DNA of 64,000 nt, from positions 94,734 through 158,733 of the forward strand of contig NZ_JAAFKG010000008.1 in NCBI RefSeq assembly GCF_013299185.1, written 5' to 3'. This stretch comes from Microcoleus sp. bin48.metabat.b7b8b9.023. Its GTDB lineage: Bacteria; Cyanobacteriota; Cyanobacteriia; Cyanobacteriales; Microcoleaceae. The position numbers were made by a program, and so were the translations under genes. Position 1 is the stretch's first letter. Every line of letters starts with the position of its first letter. The notes beneath the pieces were generated by a model. It had not been told where the DNA came from. It saw only the letters and a program-made list of their open reading frames with translations, and did no database searches. This document shows positions 33,566 through 43,180 of this stretch, in pieces.

Positions 33566-34801
33566 ATGTCGAGTCAAATGCAGCTAGTAGAAAAACACGT
33601 AATTAACAAACAACATAGATTTTGGCAAGAATGCGATTATTTGGCATTACAGTCTAAACATCTATACAACTGTGCTAACTACGTTCAGCGCCAATACTTT
33701 TTTGAAACCAATAAGTATTACAACTCCATCAATATTTATCACCAGACTAAGCATTTAGAAGCTTATAGGTATCTACCAACAAAAGTTAGCAAACAAATTG
33801 TTCGGAGAGTTGCTGAGACTTGGAAGGGATGGTTAGCTGCACTTAAAGATTGGTCAAAACACCCTGAAAAATATCTGGGAAAACCGAAAATACCAGGATA
33901 CAAGCACAAAGAGCATGGTAGGAATGTTGTCATTTACCCGATAGATGCAATATCAAAACCTGCTTTGACAATCGGGAATGTTAAACTGTCTCAGACTAAT
34001 ATTGAGTTGGCTACTCAAGCTAAAAATATAGACCAAGTAAGGATTGTCCCAAAGCTTGACCATTATGTTATTGAAGTTGTTTACACAGTTAATGAGATAC
34101 CCTTATCCCAGGGGAAATATGTAGCTGGTGTAGACCTGGGTTTAAACAATTTGATGGCTATAACATCCAATCATCCCGGCATCAAGCCGCTGTTGATTAA
34201 TGGTAAACCCTTGAAAAGTATTAATCAATTATTCAATAAACGGGTAGCCGCATCACAATCAATCGCAGCTAGCAGACAGATAAAATCACTGAACAGTAAG
34301 CGAAGCAGAAGAATTGACAACTATCTTCACACTGCGAGTCGTCGTGTAATTGATTGGTGTCAGTTGAACGATATTGGTCAGTTAATTATCGGCAAAAACC
34401 CAGGATGGAAACAGTCAATCAATATTGGCAAAAAAAACAATCAAGCATTTACCAATATTCCCCATGCCAAGCTGATTAGTTTATTGACGTATAAAGCACA
34501 ATTGGCAGGGATTGCTGTGACATTAACTGAGGAAAGTTACACGTCAAAAGCTAGTGCTTTAGATGGTGATAATTTACCGAATTATCACAAAAAGACAGAA
34601 ACCAAGCCTGTTTTTAGCGGTAAACGCGTTCAGCGTGGATTGTATAGAACCTCAACTGGCAAAACAATCAATGCTGATATCAATGGAAGTCTGAATATAG
34701 CGAGAAAAGTAATTCCCGACTTCATGAAGGGAATAGAGGAATTGCCGTTTATTCCTGTAGTTTTAGGACTGTGGACTAAAATTACTAACGTAGATGTCTA
34801 A
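33566..34801 (+). CDS. tnpB: TnpB/OrfB family RNA-guided nuclease homologue
   Basis: A 411-residue TnpB. The RuvC-I motif is GVDLGLNNLMAIT with Asp190, and the last RuvC block is INADINGSLNIARK with Asp371. The region where TnpB usually has a Glu (I/V-I-x-E-D/N-L) reads LIIGKNPGWK, so the canonical Glu is Gly; Glu322/323 before SYTSKAS may substitute. There is no CxxC zinc ribbon: SYTSKASALDGD leads directly to FSGKRVQRGLY, a known variant of the family. The start at 33566 follows a good promoter. No tnpA is nearby. An omega-RNA would be expected to overlap the 3' end. Confidence 0.88.
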   Translation: MSSQMQLVEKHVINKQHRFWQECDYLALQSKHLYNCANYVQRQYFFETNKYYNSINIYHQTKHLEAYRYLPTKVSKQIVRRVAETWKGWLAALKDWSKHPEKYLGKPKIPGYKHKEHGRNVVIYPIDAISKPALTIGNVKLSQTNIELATQAKNIDQVRIVPKLDHYVIEVVYTVNEIPLSQGKYVAGVDLGLNNLMAITSNHPGIKPLLINGKPLKSINQLFNKRVAASQSIAASRQIKSLNSKRSRRIDNYLHTASRRVIDWCQLNDIGQLIIGKNPGWKQSINIGKKNNQAFTNIPHAKLISLLTYKAQLAGIAVTLTEESYTSKASALDGDNLPNYHKKTETKPVFSGKRVQRGLYRTSTGKTINADINGSLNIARKVIPDFMKGIEELPFIPVVLGLWTKITNVDV

Positions 34802-34845
34802 CATTGACTACTTTTGGGTAGTTTTGTCCAGGTTTTTACGAGCGG

Positions 34846-35349
34846 TTAAACGCCTAACTGCAAAATGCGTTTGACGATCGCACTGGTAGAACTCGGAACT
34901 TCTATTTCGATCAAGGAAATCTTGCCACCTCCGGCAATAACTGCCGGTGCTTCGGGCAAAGTTTCTAGTTGATAGTCGCCTCCTTTAACGTATATATCAG
35001 GCCTCAGGATACTTATCAGTTTAGTAGCTGTAATTTCGGAAAAAATTACTACGCCGTCCACTGGTTTGAGAGCAGCCAGCACTTCGGCTCGCTGAATTTC
35101 CGGTACGATCGGGCGGGGTGGCAATCCTGGCTGCTGCGGTTTGATAGCTTGCACGCTAACATCGCTATTCAAGCCCACCACGAGCGATCGCCCCAAAGCT
35201 TTTGCCGCCTGCAAATAGCGGACGTGCCCCGCGTGCAGGATATCGAAGCAGCCGTTAGTAAACACCATCGGACGCCACTTTTGAGGATCGGAGGCGATCG
35301 ATCTTTCAAGTTCTCCCAACGTGTAAACACCCGAAATCATTACAGTCAT
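34846..35349 (-). CDS. rfaE2: D-glycero-beta-D-manno-heptose 1-phosphate adenylyltransferase-like protein
   Basis: A 167-residue nucleotidyltransferase: VFTNGCFDILHAGHVRYLQA holds the HxGH-type motif, and GLNSDVSVQAIK, RAEVLAALKPVDGVVIFSE and DIYVKGGDY match the stand-alone RfaE2/HldE C-terminal domain. It should transfer AMP to a sugar 1-phosphate; the heptose route for LPS is the usual context, but the substrate in cyanobacteria is less sure. The kinase half (RfaE1) is not adjacent. The TnpB element sits between its 3' end and rsbR. Confidence 0.85.
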   Translation of the reverse strand: MTVMISGVYTLGELERSIASDPQKWRPMVFTNGCFDILHAGHVRYLQAAKALGRSLVVGLNSDVSVQAIKPQQPGLPPRPIVPEIQRAEVLAALKPVDGVVIFSEITATKLISILRPDIYVKGGDYQLETLPEAPAVIAGGGKISLIEIEVPSSTSAIVKRILQLGV

Positions 35350-36076
35350 AACTAAAAAAATGCACGGCGATGAATCATCCTAGCAAAAAATGTGAGATAA
35401 GAGCGCGTTTGCCATTGAACGAGCCAGCGATCGAGCTGCCAATAATTAGTAATTGGTAATTAGTAATTGGTAATTAGTAATTGATCGCTCTTAAGGAGGA
35501 AGCAACAAACAAGAATGCCCTTCGGCTGCGCTTTCCGGCAAACAGAAGGAAAAAGCGGAAAATAGCTACTCCTGTATCTCTACTCCCACCAAAAAAATCG
35601 ATACTTGCTTTCCCACAGCCGCCAGCAGCCCCAAATTTGAGACTAAGAGTTCAAACTCCCAGATTCATCTATCGAGTAATAAAAATGTCGATTTTCAAGA
35701 GCGCGGTAGGCGATGAGGAATGACTTATTCTGTATGGGTTCGAGAACCAGCCGAAAGTTGCATTGTTTTCGTCAATAGGTATAAATCCTACAAGCGAAAA
35801 CGGAAAATCTCAAATCGATCGAGTGACTGCCGTGTTGTGCAGTTGGTAATTGGAGGTTCAAAAGATTGGGAAACAATTATTTCTTTCAGATCTCTGTGAG
35901 ATCAATTACTATAAGACAGGGGATGAAAGTGCCACGCCATCTGGCAAGCGAGAAATATAGCGGTGAAACACACCTAAATCTTACCAAAAATTTGGGTCTA
36001 AAGCCCCGTCCTTTTAGGACAGCTTTAATTCTGCCAGAACTGTGTTAGAGTTTTTATATCCGGTTCGGTAACGTAA
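35350..36076. other. Gene-poor region before the second TnpB
   Basis: AATTAGTAATTGGTAATTAG simple repeat at about 35441-35482. About 35990-36030 holds AAAGCCCCGTCCTTTTAGGAC, a hairpin-rich word I associate with the ends of this TnpB element type, so part of an older element end may lie just upstream of the gene. No gene is supported; an 80-codon frame at 35481-35723 lacks any protein-like features. Confidence 0.5.
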
Positions 36077-37066
36077 ATGTTAGTATTTGAAGCCAAGCTA
36101 GAAGGAAAAAGCGAGCAGTACGAACGGCTAGACGAAGCCATTCGTACTGCTCGCTTCATTCGTAATAGCTGCATCAGATACTGGATGGATACGAAAGGGG
36201 TGGGTCGCTACGACTTAAGCGCTTATTGCGTAGTTCTTGCCAAGGAATTTCCTTGGGCCACCAAGCTTAATTCAATGGCTAGGCAGGCTTCCGCAGAAAG
36301 AGCTTGGTCATCAATTGCGCGGTTCTTCGACAACTGCAAAAAGGCAAAACCAGGAAAGAAAGGTTTTCCGCGCTTCAAAAAGCACTCGTCGCACGGTTCT
36401 GTAGAATACAAGACTTGTGGGTGGAAACTTTATGAAGGCAGAAGAAGCATCAACTTCAGTGATGGCTTCAAAGCAGGTTCTTTCAAGTTATGGGGAAGTC
36501 GCGACTTGCACGAATATCAGCTAAATCAAATTAAACGGGTGCGCGTAGTTCGTCGGGCAGACGGCTACTATGTGCAATTTTGTATTGACGCTGAACGCAA
36601 CGAAAAGCGTGAACCGACCAGGAAAACTATCGGTTTGGATGTAGGGCTAACTCATTTCTACACGGACTCTGACGGTAATACCGTCGAGAACCCGCGTCAT
36701 CTAAGAAAATCAGAGAAGTCGCTAAAACGACTTAATCGGAGACTCTCCAGAACCAAAAAGGGTTCCAAAAACAGAGATAAGGCGAGAAATCGCTTGAACA
36801 AAAAACACCTTAAGGTAAGTAGGCGACGTAAAGACTTTGCTGTGAAATTGGCAAGGTGCGTAGTCCAGTCTAACGACTTGGTAGCCTATGAAGACTTGCA
36901 GGTGAAGAACATGGTCAAAAACAAAAAGCTATCCAAGTCGATATCTGATGCGGCTTGGACAACTTTTAGAAATTGGATTGAATATTTTGGCAAAGTGTTT
37001 GGGGTAAGCTGTTCGACATTCAAACTGCACTATTTGTGTGCCAGACCCCATACTGTAAGGGGTTGA
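36077..37066 (+). pseudogene. tnpB: 3'-truncated TnpB (IS200/IS605 family)
   Basis: A 329-residue frame, full length at the N-terminus (MLVFEAKLEGKSEQYERLDE, FIRNSCIRYWMDTKGVGRYD). RuvC-I is IGLDVGLTHFYTDSDGNTVE and the canonical Glu is present in LVAYEDLQVKNM. After EYFGKVFGV, where relatives continue with a VAVPPHYTS..CSNCG zinc ribbon and the last RuvC Asp, the sequence changes to SCSTFKLHYLCARPH and stops. About 70-100 residues including a catalytic Asp are missing, so it cannot be an active nuclease. It is unrelated at close range to the 33566 TnpB. Confidence 0.85.
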
Positions 37067-37447
37067 GGCAATAAATTTAAATGACTGACAGCTTAGCAAC
37101 TGGTGGGAGGAAATTTGAGGCGATTACCCGATCGAGCTATTTTGGTGGAAAATAACCTGAAGTACCAACCTGTGCAAGCATCTTGTTGGGACTTCCCAAA
37201 TCATCAAATGGGGGACGGTTTGATTCGTCTTTCGTGTCCGGAGTTTCCCGTCTCAACAGCCCTTTTCAGATTCAGGACTCCTGTTTGCACAGATTCGGGA
37301 CTTAACCTCTGCGATGGTGTGGCACCGGCCGCGCGATCTCCCCAAACGAAGCAATCAGTGAGGAAGAGCAATTGAACCCTCTCATCAGTCAACTCATTAA
37401 ACAAAATTTCGTTTAATCTAACAGTGTAGAATTATCTAACAGCAATT
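37067..37447. other. Gene-free gap between TnpB fragment and hpsJ-like gene
   Basis: No coding sequence is supported. A palindrome-like ATTAAACAAAATTTCGTTTAAT lies at about 37397-37418, upstream of the hpsJ-like gene. Part of the stretch may be decayed transposon DNA, but I could not align it. Confidence 0.4.
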
Positions 37448-38278
37448 ATGAAAGCAACTAACAGCCGTCAATTTTCTTCAGTAGCTGCTCGCACTCTCAA
37501 AGTAGTCGGGATTATCTTGATTCTCTCTGCCTTGCTTAACAGCATTGTTCTATCGCTGCCGGGAGAAATCTCGGACATGAGCAATCGAGGCTGGCAGTTG
37601 GCCGCAGCAACTCAGATAGTTGACCGGGGCATTATTCCTTTGATGGGGATCGCCCTGCTGATGACGGGCTTTTGGGTGGACAGCAGCAGTGGAGTCTCTA
37701 TTGACCGGCGCAATGTTTGGGTTGATTTGCGATTTTGGGCACTATTGATTTCCAGCTTGTTAGGGCTAATTTACCTATTGCTGGTTCCCGTTCATCTCAA
37801 CAATACTCGCCTGGAACTCAAGGATGCTCTGGTTCTACTCGATAAGGAAGCCGGACAAGCAGAAGCTAAACTAGATGCCCAAATTAAAAGCGAGCAGTAT
37901 AAATCTGAGTTAGAGCAGCGTAAAAGCCTTCTCCGGAACCAGATAGGCGCGCTACTGCAAGACGACGGGAAGCTGCAACAAGAACTCAAGAATCCAAATC
38001 TTCCCAAGGAATTGAAAGCCGTGCTTCAGGAGTCGAAAAATGACCCGAAAGCCCTCGATAAGTTCTTGGAACAGCAAGCCCAAGAACTGCCAAATCAAGC
38101 TCGCAAAGAGATTGGTACCCAGAAGCAACAAAAAGAGAAAGAGTTGAGAACTCGATCGAGAAATTCGAGTTTGCAGACTGGAATCAACAGTTTGCTGTTG
38201 GCGATCGGCTACATTACTGTTGGTTGGAGTGGACTCAGAAGTATGGGAATTCTGCGGTTCGGCCACCGCAAAAATTGA
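37448..38278 (+). CDS. hpsJ: HpsJ-like membrane protein (hormogonium polysaccharide)
   Basis: A 276-residue protein: membrane segments at about 18-38 (LKVVGIILILSALLNSIVL), 58-77 (DRGIIPLMGIALLMTGFWV) and 93-115 (FWALLISSLLGLIYLLLVPV), a long charged coiled coil (about 118-240, with KSELEQRKSLLRNQIGALL), and a last segment at about 246-264. The layout and LSLPGEISDMSNRGWQLAAA match what I know as the HpsJ family of hormogonium polysaccharide genes. Role in secretion is inferred from the family. It precedes a glycosyltransferase gene on the same strand, though a long simple repeat lies between. Confidence 0.72.
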   Translation: MKATNSRQFSSVAARTLKVVGIILILSALLNSIVLSLPGEISDMSNRGWQLAAATQIVDRGIIPLMGIALLMTGFWVDSSSGVSIDRRNVWVDLRFWALLISSLLGLIYLLLVPVHLNNTRLELKDALVLLDKEAGQAEAKLDAQIKSEQYKSELEQRKSLLRNQIGALLQDDGKLQQELKNPNLPKELKAVLQESKNDPKALDKFLEQQAQELPNQARKEIGTQKQQKEKELRTRSRNSSLQTGINSLLLAIGYITVGWSGLRSMGILRFGHRKN

Positions 38279-38389
38279 TCGACCCGACTGCTCGGAACGC
38301 GCAAGTCGAGATATCCCTAAGAAATACTTGATCTGCTGAATATAGCAACTGCACCTAGTAGTTAGGACGCTGTTAATTGCTGAAACCAT

Positions 38390-38590
38390 CGTTCTTCTTC
38401 CTTCTTCCTTCTTCCTTCTTCCTTCTTACTTCTTCCTTCTTACTTCTTCCTTCTTACTTCTTCCTTCTTACTTCTTCCTTCTTACTTCTTCCTTCTTCCT
38501 TCTTCCTTCTTCCTTCTTCCTTCTTACTTCTTACTTCTTCCTTCTTACTTCTTCCTTCTTACTTCTTCCTTCTTCCTTCTTCCTTCTGCT
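38390..38590. repeat. Long CTTCTTCCTTCTTAC microsatellite
   Basis: About 200 bp composed almost only of TTCTTCC, TTCTTAC and TTCC words (7-bp and 14-bp periodicity), ending about 28 bp before the ATG of the glycosyltransferase gene. It is pure pyrimidine on the plus strand apart from the A of each TTAC, so H-DNA or slippage is plausible. A frame stays open across it by composition only. Confidence 0.93.
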
Positions 38591-38617
38591 ATAGTTTGCC
38601 CTTACTGAAAGCTGGGA

Positions 38618-39535
38618 ATGTTCTCAATTTATATTCTGACTTACAACGAAGAGATTGATATCGCCGCTTGCATTGAATCGGCACTGCTTTGTGACGATAT
38701 CATTGTAGTTGATTCTTTCAGCAGCGATCGCACCCTTGAGATTGTTCAAAACTATCCCGTGCAAACAGTGCAGCACCGCTTTGAAACTCACGGACGCCAG
38801 CGGACTTGGATGCTTCAAGAAGTAGAATGCAAGTACGAATGGGTTTACATCCTGGAAGCTGACGAGCGGATGACGCCTGCACTGTTTGCTGAATGCTTAA
38901 AGGCGATCGAAAGTCAAGAATATATCGGTTATTACGTAGCTGAAAAAGTAATATTTATGGAGCGCTGGATTCGTCGCAGCACTCAATATCCGCGCTATCA
39001 AATGCGCCTGTTTCGCAAAGACCAAGTATGGTTTACTGACTACGGTCACACTGAACGGGAAGTCTGCAACGGGCCCACTCACTTTTTGAAGGAAACCTAC
39101 CCTCACTATACTTGCAGCAAAGGTCTTTCTCGCTGGATTGAAAAGCACAACCGCTACTCGACTGACGAGGCGGCTGAAACTCTCCGCCAATTAGCAGCCG
39201 GTCAAGTAAATTGGTGGGATTTATTGTTTGGCGCATCGGAGGTTGAAAGGCGCCGCGCTTTGAAAGATTTTTCTTTGCGTTTGCCTTTGCGGCCTGTGGT
39301 GCGCTTTTTCTATATGTATATTTTACTCGGCGGATTTCTTGACGGTCAAGCTGGATTGGCTTGGTGCACGCTACAAGCTTTTTATGAATATCTAATTTTG
39401 CTCAAAGTTTGGGAAATGAAGCATATGCCACTGCCGAATTTGAAAGCAGAGGAAGAACAGTCTATTTCCGAAGTAGTGAAAGTTGAGCCATCTAAAGTTT
39501 CTTATAATCTTGGTGCTTCCGATACTCGTAGTTGA
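38618..39535 (+). CDS. Family 2 glycosyltransferase (WaaE/KdtX-like)
   Basis: A 305-residue GT-A enzyme: FSIYILTYNEEIDIAACIES at the N-terminus, DDIIVVDSFSSDRTLEI, and the DXD-like YILEADERMTP. Following blocks RYQMRLFRKDQVWFTDYGH and THFLKETYPHYTC are typical of the WaaE/KdtX-like group. A hydrophobic amphipathic segment near 235-260 (VVRFFYMYILLGGFLDG) suggests membrane association. It should transfer a nucleotide-activated sugar in polysaccharide or lipid-linked glycan synthesis. It follows the hpsJ-like gene, but acceptor and sugar are unknown. Confidence 0.85.
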   Translation: MFSIYILTYNEEIDIAACIESALLCDDIIVVDSFSSDRTLEIVQNYPVQTVQHRFETHGRQRTWMLQEVECKYEWVYILEADERMTPALFAECLKAIESQEYIGYYVAEKVIFMERWIRRSTQYPRYQMRLFRKDQVWFTDYGHTEREVCNGPTHFLKETYPHYTCSKGLSRWIEKHNRYSTDEAAETLRQLAAGQVNWWDLLFGASEVERRRALKDFSLRLPLRPVVRFFYMYILLGGFLDGQAGLAWCTLQAFYEYLILLKVWEMKHMPLPNLKAEEEQSISEVVKVEPSKVSYNLGASDTRS

Positions 39536-39546
39536 AAATTAAGCCT

Positions 39547-39616
39547 TGGTATGTTGTTGCGCTTAAGCGCTCTTTGATAGATATAAGAAAGAGCGCTTAA
39601 GCGCAACAACGTACCT
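39547..39616. repeat. GTACGT-family inverted repeat
   Basis: Arms TTGGTATGTTGTTGCGCTTA and AAGCGCAACAACGTACCTAA with inner AAGCGCTCTTT / AAAGAGCGCTT. Nearly perfect hairpin directly after the glycosyltransferase stop and before the terminator at 39632. Confidence 0.9.
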
Positions 39617-39631
39617 AATCCAATAGTGAGA

Positions 39632-39665
39632 AAAAAACCCGGTTTTTGGAGAAACCGGGTTTTTT
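39632..39665. terminator. Bidirectional intrinsic terminator
   Basis: Perfect 14-bp arms AAAAAACCCGGTTT (39632-39645) and AAACCGGGTTTTTT (39652-39665) with a 6-nt loop TTGGAG. It has a U-run on either strand and sits between the convergent glycosyltransferase and glgB genes, so it should stop transcription from both sides. Confidence 0.93.
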
Positions 39666-39709
39666 AATAACCTCAAACTTTGAGGTTTAATCAAGTTTTG
39701 ATTGTTAAC

Positions 39710-42004
39710 TTAAAACTCTTGAGATTTTGCTGCTGTTTTTTCCCGATCGATCTTTAAGATCAATACACCCAAAGGCGGCAGACACAAGTCGATCGAATAA
39801 GCGCTGTTGTGGAACCACCACTCATCAGTCCACTTACCTCCCAAATTCCCCATATTGCTGCCGCCGTACTCCCGCGCGTCGCTGTTAAACAACTCCGTAT
39901 AGAAACCCGGTTCCGGCACTCCGACGCGATAGTGAGAGTGCGGCTGTGGCGTAAAATTGCACACAGTAATCACAAACTGATCGCCATCCTTCTCGCGGCG
40001 CACAAAGGCTACCACGCTGTGTCTGTTGTCGCTGCAATCAATCCACTCAAACCCATCCTCAGCAAAATCTTGACTGTAAAGTGCCGTTTCGCTGCGGTAC
40101 AAATTGTTCAAATCCTTGAAAAATAGCTTCAACTTTTGGTGTGGCTCAAATTGCAGCAACTGCCACTCCAAATCCCCCCAAACGTTCCACTCTTGCCACT
40201 GGCCGAACTCCATCCCCATAAACATGGTTTTCTTTCCGGGATGGGCAAACATAAAGGTAAACAAACACCGCACGTTTGCAAACTTTTGCCATTCGTCCCC
40301 TGGCATTTTCCCGATGATGTGGGCCTTGCCGTGGACGACTTCATCGTGGGACAAAGCCAGCATGAAATTCTCGCTGTGGTTGTACCACATACTGAAAGTT
40401 ATGTTGTTTTGGTGGAACTGCCGGAACCACGGATCCATGTGGTAGTAGTCGAGCATATCGTGCATCCAACCCATGTTCCACTTGAGGTTGAAGCCCAAAC
40501 CGCCTACATAGGTTGGCCAAGATACCATCGGCCAAGAGGTAGATTCTTCGGCGATCGACAATGCGCCTGGGAAATAGCTAAAAATGACGTGATTTGTCTG
40601 GCGCAGAAAATCTGCCGCCTCGATATTTTCGCGTCCACCGTACTGGTTGGTCAGCCATTCTCCGGGTTCGCGGCAGTAATCTAAGTACAACATCGAGGCT
40701 ACTGCGTCTACGCGAATGCCGTCGATGTGATACTTGTCAAACCAGAACAGAGCATTTGATACTAGGAAATTCCGCACTTCGTTGCGGCCGTAGTTAAATA
40801 CTAGGGTTCCCCACTCTTTGTGCTCGCCCTTGCGGGGATCGGCGTGTTCGTACAAGTGAGTTCCGTCAAAGAAGGCTAAACCGTGACCGTCTTTGGGGAA
40901 ATGTCCCGGCACCCAATCTACCAGTACGCCTATCCCTGCGGCGTGGCACTGGTCAACAAAATACATGAAATCTTCTGGTGTGCCGTAGCGGGATGTTGGG
41001 GCGAAATAGCCTGTTACTTGATAGCCCCAGGAACCGTCGAAGGGATGTTCGGCAATGGGCAACATTTCGATGTGGGTGAATCCTAAGTCTTTGACGTAGG
41101 GAATTAGCCGATCGGCCAATTCGCGGTAAGTCAAAAAGCGCGCGCCCGGATTCAGTTCCGAAACCGACACTGCTGGTTCTATTTCGCCGTTTGGCAGTAC
41201 GGCAGGTTCGGCTGTACCCGCGTGCAGCCAAGAACCGATGTGGCATTCGTAAACCGAAACCGGCTGCGTCAGTTGGTCTGTGTGCCGCCGCTGTTCGATC
41301 CAAGCGCTATCGTGCCAAGTGTAGGTATCTAAGTCGGTGACTATTGAGGCTGTTTTGGGCCGTACCTCTTGCTGGAAACCGTAGGGGTCGGACTTTTCGT
41401 AGGGATGTCCGTCTTGGTTTTTCACTTCGTATTTGTAGTGAGTTCCGTAGGATAGTCCCGGAATGAATAATTCCCAGATGCCGTTTTGGGATTTCCGCAT
41501 TTGATGTTTGCGGCCGTCCCACAGGTTGAAATCGCCTAATACTGATACGTTGCGGGCATTCGGAGCCCAAACTGCAAAATATACTCCTGTAATGCCGTCT
41601 ACTTCGGTGAAGTGGGCTCCTAGTTTTTCGTAAATCCGGTGGTGGTTGCCTTCTGAGAATAGGTGAAGGTCAAATTCTGTGAGTTTGGGCGATCGAAAGG
41701 CGTAGGGATCGTAGATAAAGCGTTCGTGTTCCCCTTCTTTGACTCGCAGTTGATAGTTTGCTAGTTCTGGGGTGTCGATCGTACATTCAAAAAAGTGAGG
41801 GTGATGTTCTGATTTCATCGGGTATTCGGCCCTCGCTTCAGGCAAAACTACCGATACTGCTTCGGCATTCGGCAGATAAGCTCGGACGACCCAGACTTTT
41901 TTGCCATTTTCTTGCGTAGCGTGGGGGCCTAGCACTTCAAATGGATCGTGGTGCTGATTCCAAACAATCCGGTCAATCTGTTCAAAGGGGACGGTCGCGG
42001 GCAT
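39710..42004 (-). CDS. glgB: 1,4-alpha-glucan branching enzyme
   Basis: A 764-residue GH13 enzyme with the usual bacterial layout: N-terminal domain, a CBM48 ([20 protein letters not shown]) and a catalytic barrel. Catalytic blocks are [25 protein letters not shown] with the nucleophile Asp, [11 protein letters not shown] with the acid/base Glu, and [10 protein letters not shown] with the transition-state Asp. It introduces alpha-1,6 branches in glycogen. Length is normal. The only upstream signal seen is the ordinary gap 42005-42390. It is convergent with the glycosyltransferase and shares the terminator at 39632. Confidence 0.96.
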   Translation of the reverse strand: MPATVPFEQIDRIVWNQHHDPFEVLGPHATQENGKKVWVVRAYLPNAEAVSVVLPEARAEYPMKSEHHPHFFECTIDTPELANYQLRVKEGEHERFIYDPYAFRSPKLTEFDLHLFSEGNHHRIYEKLGAHFTEVDGITGVYFAVWAPNARNVSVLGDFNLWDGRKHQMRKSQNGIWELFIPGLSYGTHYKYEVKNQDGHPYEKSDPYGFQQEVRPKTASIVTDLDTYTWHDSAWIEQRRHTDQLTQPVSVYECHIGSWLHAGTAEPAVLPNGEIEPAVSVSELNPGARFLTYRELADRLIPYVKDLGFTHIEMLPIAEHPFDGSWGYQVTGYFAPTSRYGTPEDFMYFVDQCHAAGIGVLVDWVPGHFPKDGHGLAFFDGTHLYEHADPRKGEHKEWGTLVFNYGRNEVRNFLVSNALFWFDKYHIDGIRVDAVASMLYLDYCREPGEWLTNQYGGRENIEAADFLRQTNHVIFSYFPGALSIAEESTSWPMVSWPTYVGGLGFNLKWNMGWMHDMLDYYHMDPWFRQFHQNNITFSMWYNHSENFMLALSHDEVVHGKAHIIGKMPGDEWQKFANVRCLFTFMFAHPGKKTMFMGMEFGQWQEWNVWGDLEWQLLQFEPHQKLKLFFKDLNNLYRSETALYSQDFAEDGFEWIDCSDNRHSVVAFVRREKDGDQFVITVCNFTPQPHSHYRVGVPEPGFYTELFNSDAREYGGSNMGNLGGKWTDEWWFHNSAYSIDLCLPPLGVLILKIDREKTAAKSQEF

Positions 42005-42390
42005 AAAACTACTTACCTCAATCTTTTGACTAAATGGCGGCTTTCAAAACCTAGAGCGGAGCTGCACTTTACATTTGGATACATTTTTGATCGCTAATGC
42101 TACCACGCTTACTGCAATCCTTGCGCGCGCTCTTGCCTTGCTGGCGACCAAGCTGTGCTTTTACTGCTAAGGGCTAACATCTAAGTATAGAAATATTAAA
42201 ACAAATTGAAAAATTTATATTTTTTAGATAATATTCTTGACTTTTTTTAACCTGTGTGATATAAGTTTTTTTCAAATTATGGTCAATGTGCCAAACTCAG
42301 GTGGGCCAAGGAGGGTGAGTTTGGCCGAGAACTCAATGATGATTAATTAGTGGAATTTTCAGGCTGGGGCGATCGCCCGACAGGTATCTT
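42005..42390. other. Intergenic gap upstream of glgB
   Basis: No gene, repeat or strong hairpin was recognised. It contains AT-rich tracts (about 42195-42270) and GC-rich CTTGCGCGCGCTCTTGCC near 42119. It lies between the glgB start and the 3' end of the GST gene, both on the minus strand. Confidence 0.5.
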
Positions 42391-43062
42391 TTAAAATCCC
42401 GGAGGCAGGGTTTCGCCGCAAACTTGGTGAATGTTGGCAATGCGCTCCAACAGCCAAGGATGCTCAATCCGGTATTGAGGAATCAAAGCTAAAGGACTCA
42501 GCAGCGCGGCAGCAGCAATATCTGCCACGCTCAAGGACTCGCCTACCAAATAGGAACCATCTTGCCAGCGACGCTGTAACAGGTCTAAAGCAGCGCTCAG
42601 GCGCAACTCGGCGAGTTTTGCCGAAGCGTGGTTAATGCCGAACTGGTGGCGCGCTAACTGAATCACTAACTGGCTCAAAACAGAGGGGTCGATTGCCTTG
42701 CCCGCACCGGCGCGAAACTCGTAGTAAACAAATCGAGTGGCAATGCCGATGCTTTCATCGAGCCAGTCTTCCAGCATCCAGGCCTCTGCTTGCAAACTCT
42801 CGCCTGCAGGCAACAGCGGCGTTGAAGGAAAACTAGACTCGATCCAGTGCAAAATTTGCGTCGAGTCTGCGATCGCCCCTGGTTGACCTTCAATTTGAGG
42901 CAGCAGTACCGGGACTGTCCTCAAACCCCCCGTGAGAGGCTTGAGTTTCAAAACGTGCAGGCCCGGAGTCAAATTTTCTACTTGAAAGGGGATTCCCTTG
43001 TAACCAAGGGCTAAGCGGACTTTGCGGCAGTAAGGGGAGGTACTGAACTGTAGTAAAAGCAT
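42391..43062 (-). CDS. Glutathione S-transferase family protein
   Basis: A 223-residue protein from the Met at 43062 (MLLLQFSTSPYCRKVRLALG), which places the thioredoxin-like N-terminal domain correctly; longer in-frame starts add a non-conserved hydrophobic stretch. SPYCRKVRLAL carries the active-site Ser/Cys helix, VPVLLPQ the cis-Pro before strand 3, and GAIADSTQILHWIE the glutathione-binding E/D-S pair. The C-terminal helical domain contains YLVGESLSVADIAAAALL. A role in detoxification or redox repair is expected; substrate unknown. Confidence 0.87.
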   Translation of the reverse strand: MLLLQFSTSPYCRKVRLALGYKGIPFQVENLTPGLHVLKLKPLTGGLRTVPVLLPQIEGQPGAIADSTQILHWIESSFPSTPLLPAGESLQAEAWMLEDWLDESIGIATRFVYYEFRAGAGKAIDPSVLSQLVIQLARHQFGINHASAKLAELRLSAALDLLQRRWQDGSYLVGESLSVADIAAAALLSPLALIPQYRIEHPWLLERIANIHQVCGETLPPGF

Positions 43063-43180
43063 CTGACAAAAAATAACACCCAACTTGAGGCCTAGACTGA
43101 TGAGATTGAAAAATGCGAAGAGCGAACCATTTTTCACTCGGAGGCTAGGCCCGTTGGGGTTGTACTCCGCGATCGCCTAG

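Larger units (their letters stand above)
33340..34831 (+). mobile_element. Solitary TnpB element (IS200/IS605 superfamily)
   Basis: The tnpB gene is flanked by a direct repeat: TTTGGGTAGCTTTGTCC at 33361-33377 and TTTGGGTAGTTTTGTCC at about 34813-34829. The left copy is also the right arm of a hairpin, GGACAAAGCTACCCA / TGGGTAGCTTTGTCC (about 33338-33376); the right one is preceded by a small hairpin ACTAC/GTAGT. No tnpA is present, as is common for these elements. IS200/IS605 ends are subterminal hairpins without target duplication, which fits; exact boundaries are inferred. Confidence 0.65.

Noticed and set aside
35481..35723. An 80-codon plus-strand frame
   Set aside because: GGAGG precedes it, but the sequence has no recognisable pattern and the region looks like decayed DNA; evidence was too thin.
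38377..38658. A 93-codon frame over the TTCTTCC microsatellite
   Set aside because: It encodes only Ser/Phe/Leu repeats by composition and overlaps the start of the glycosyltransferase gene.
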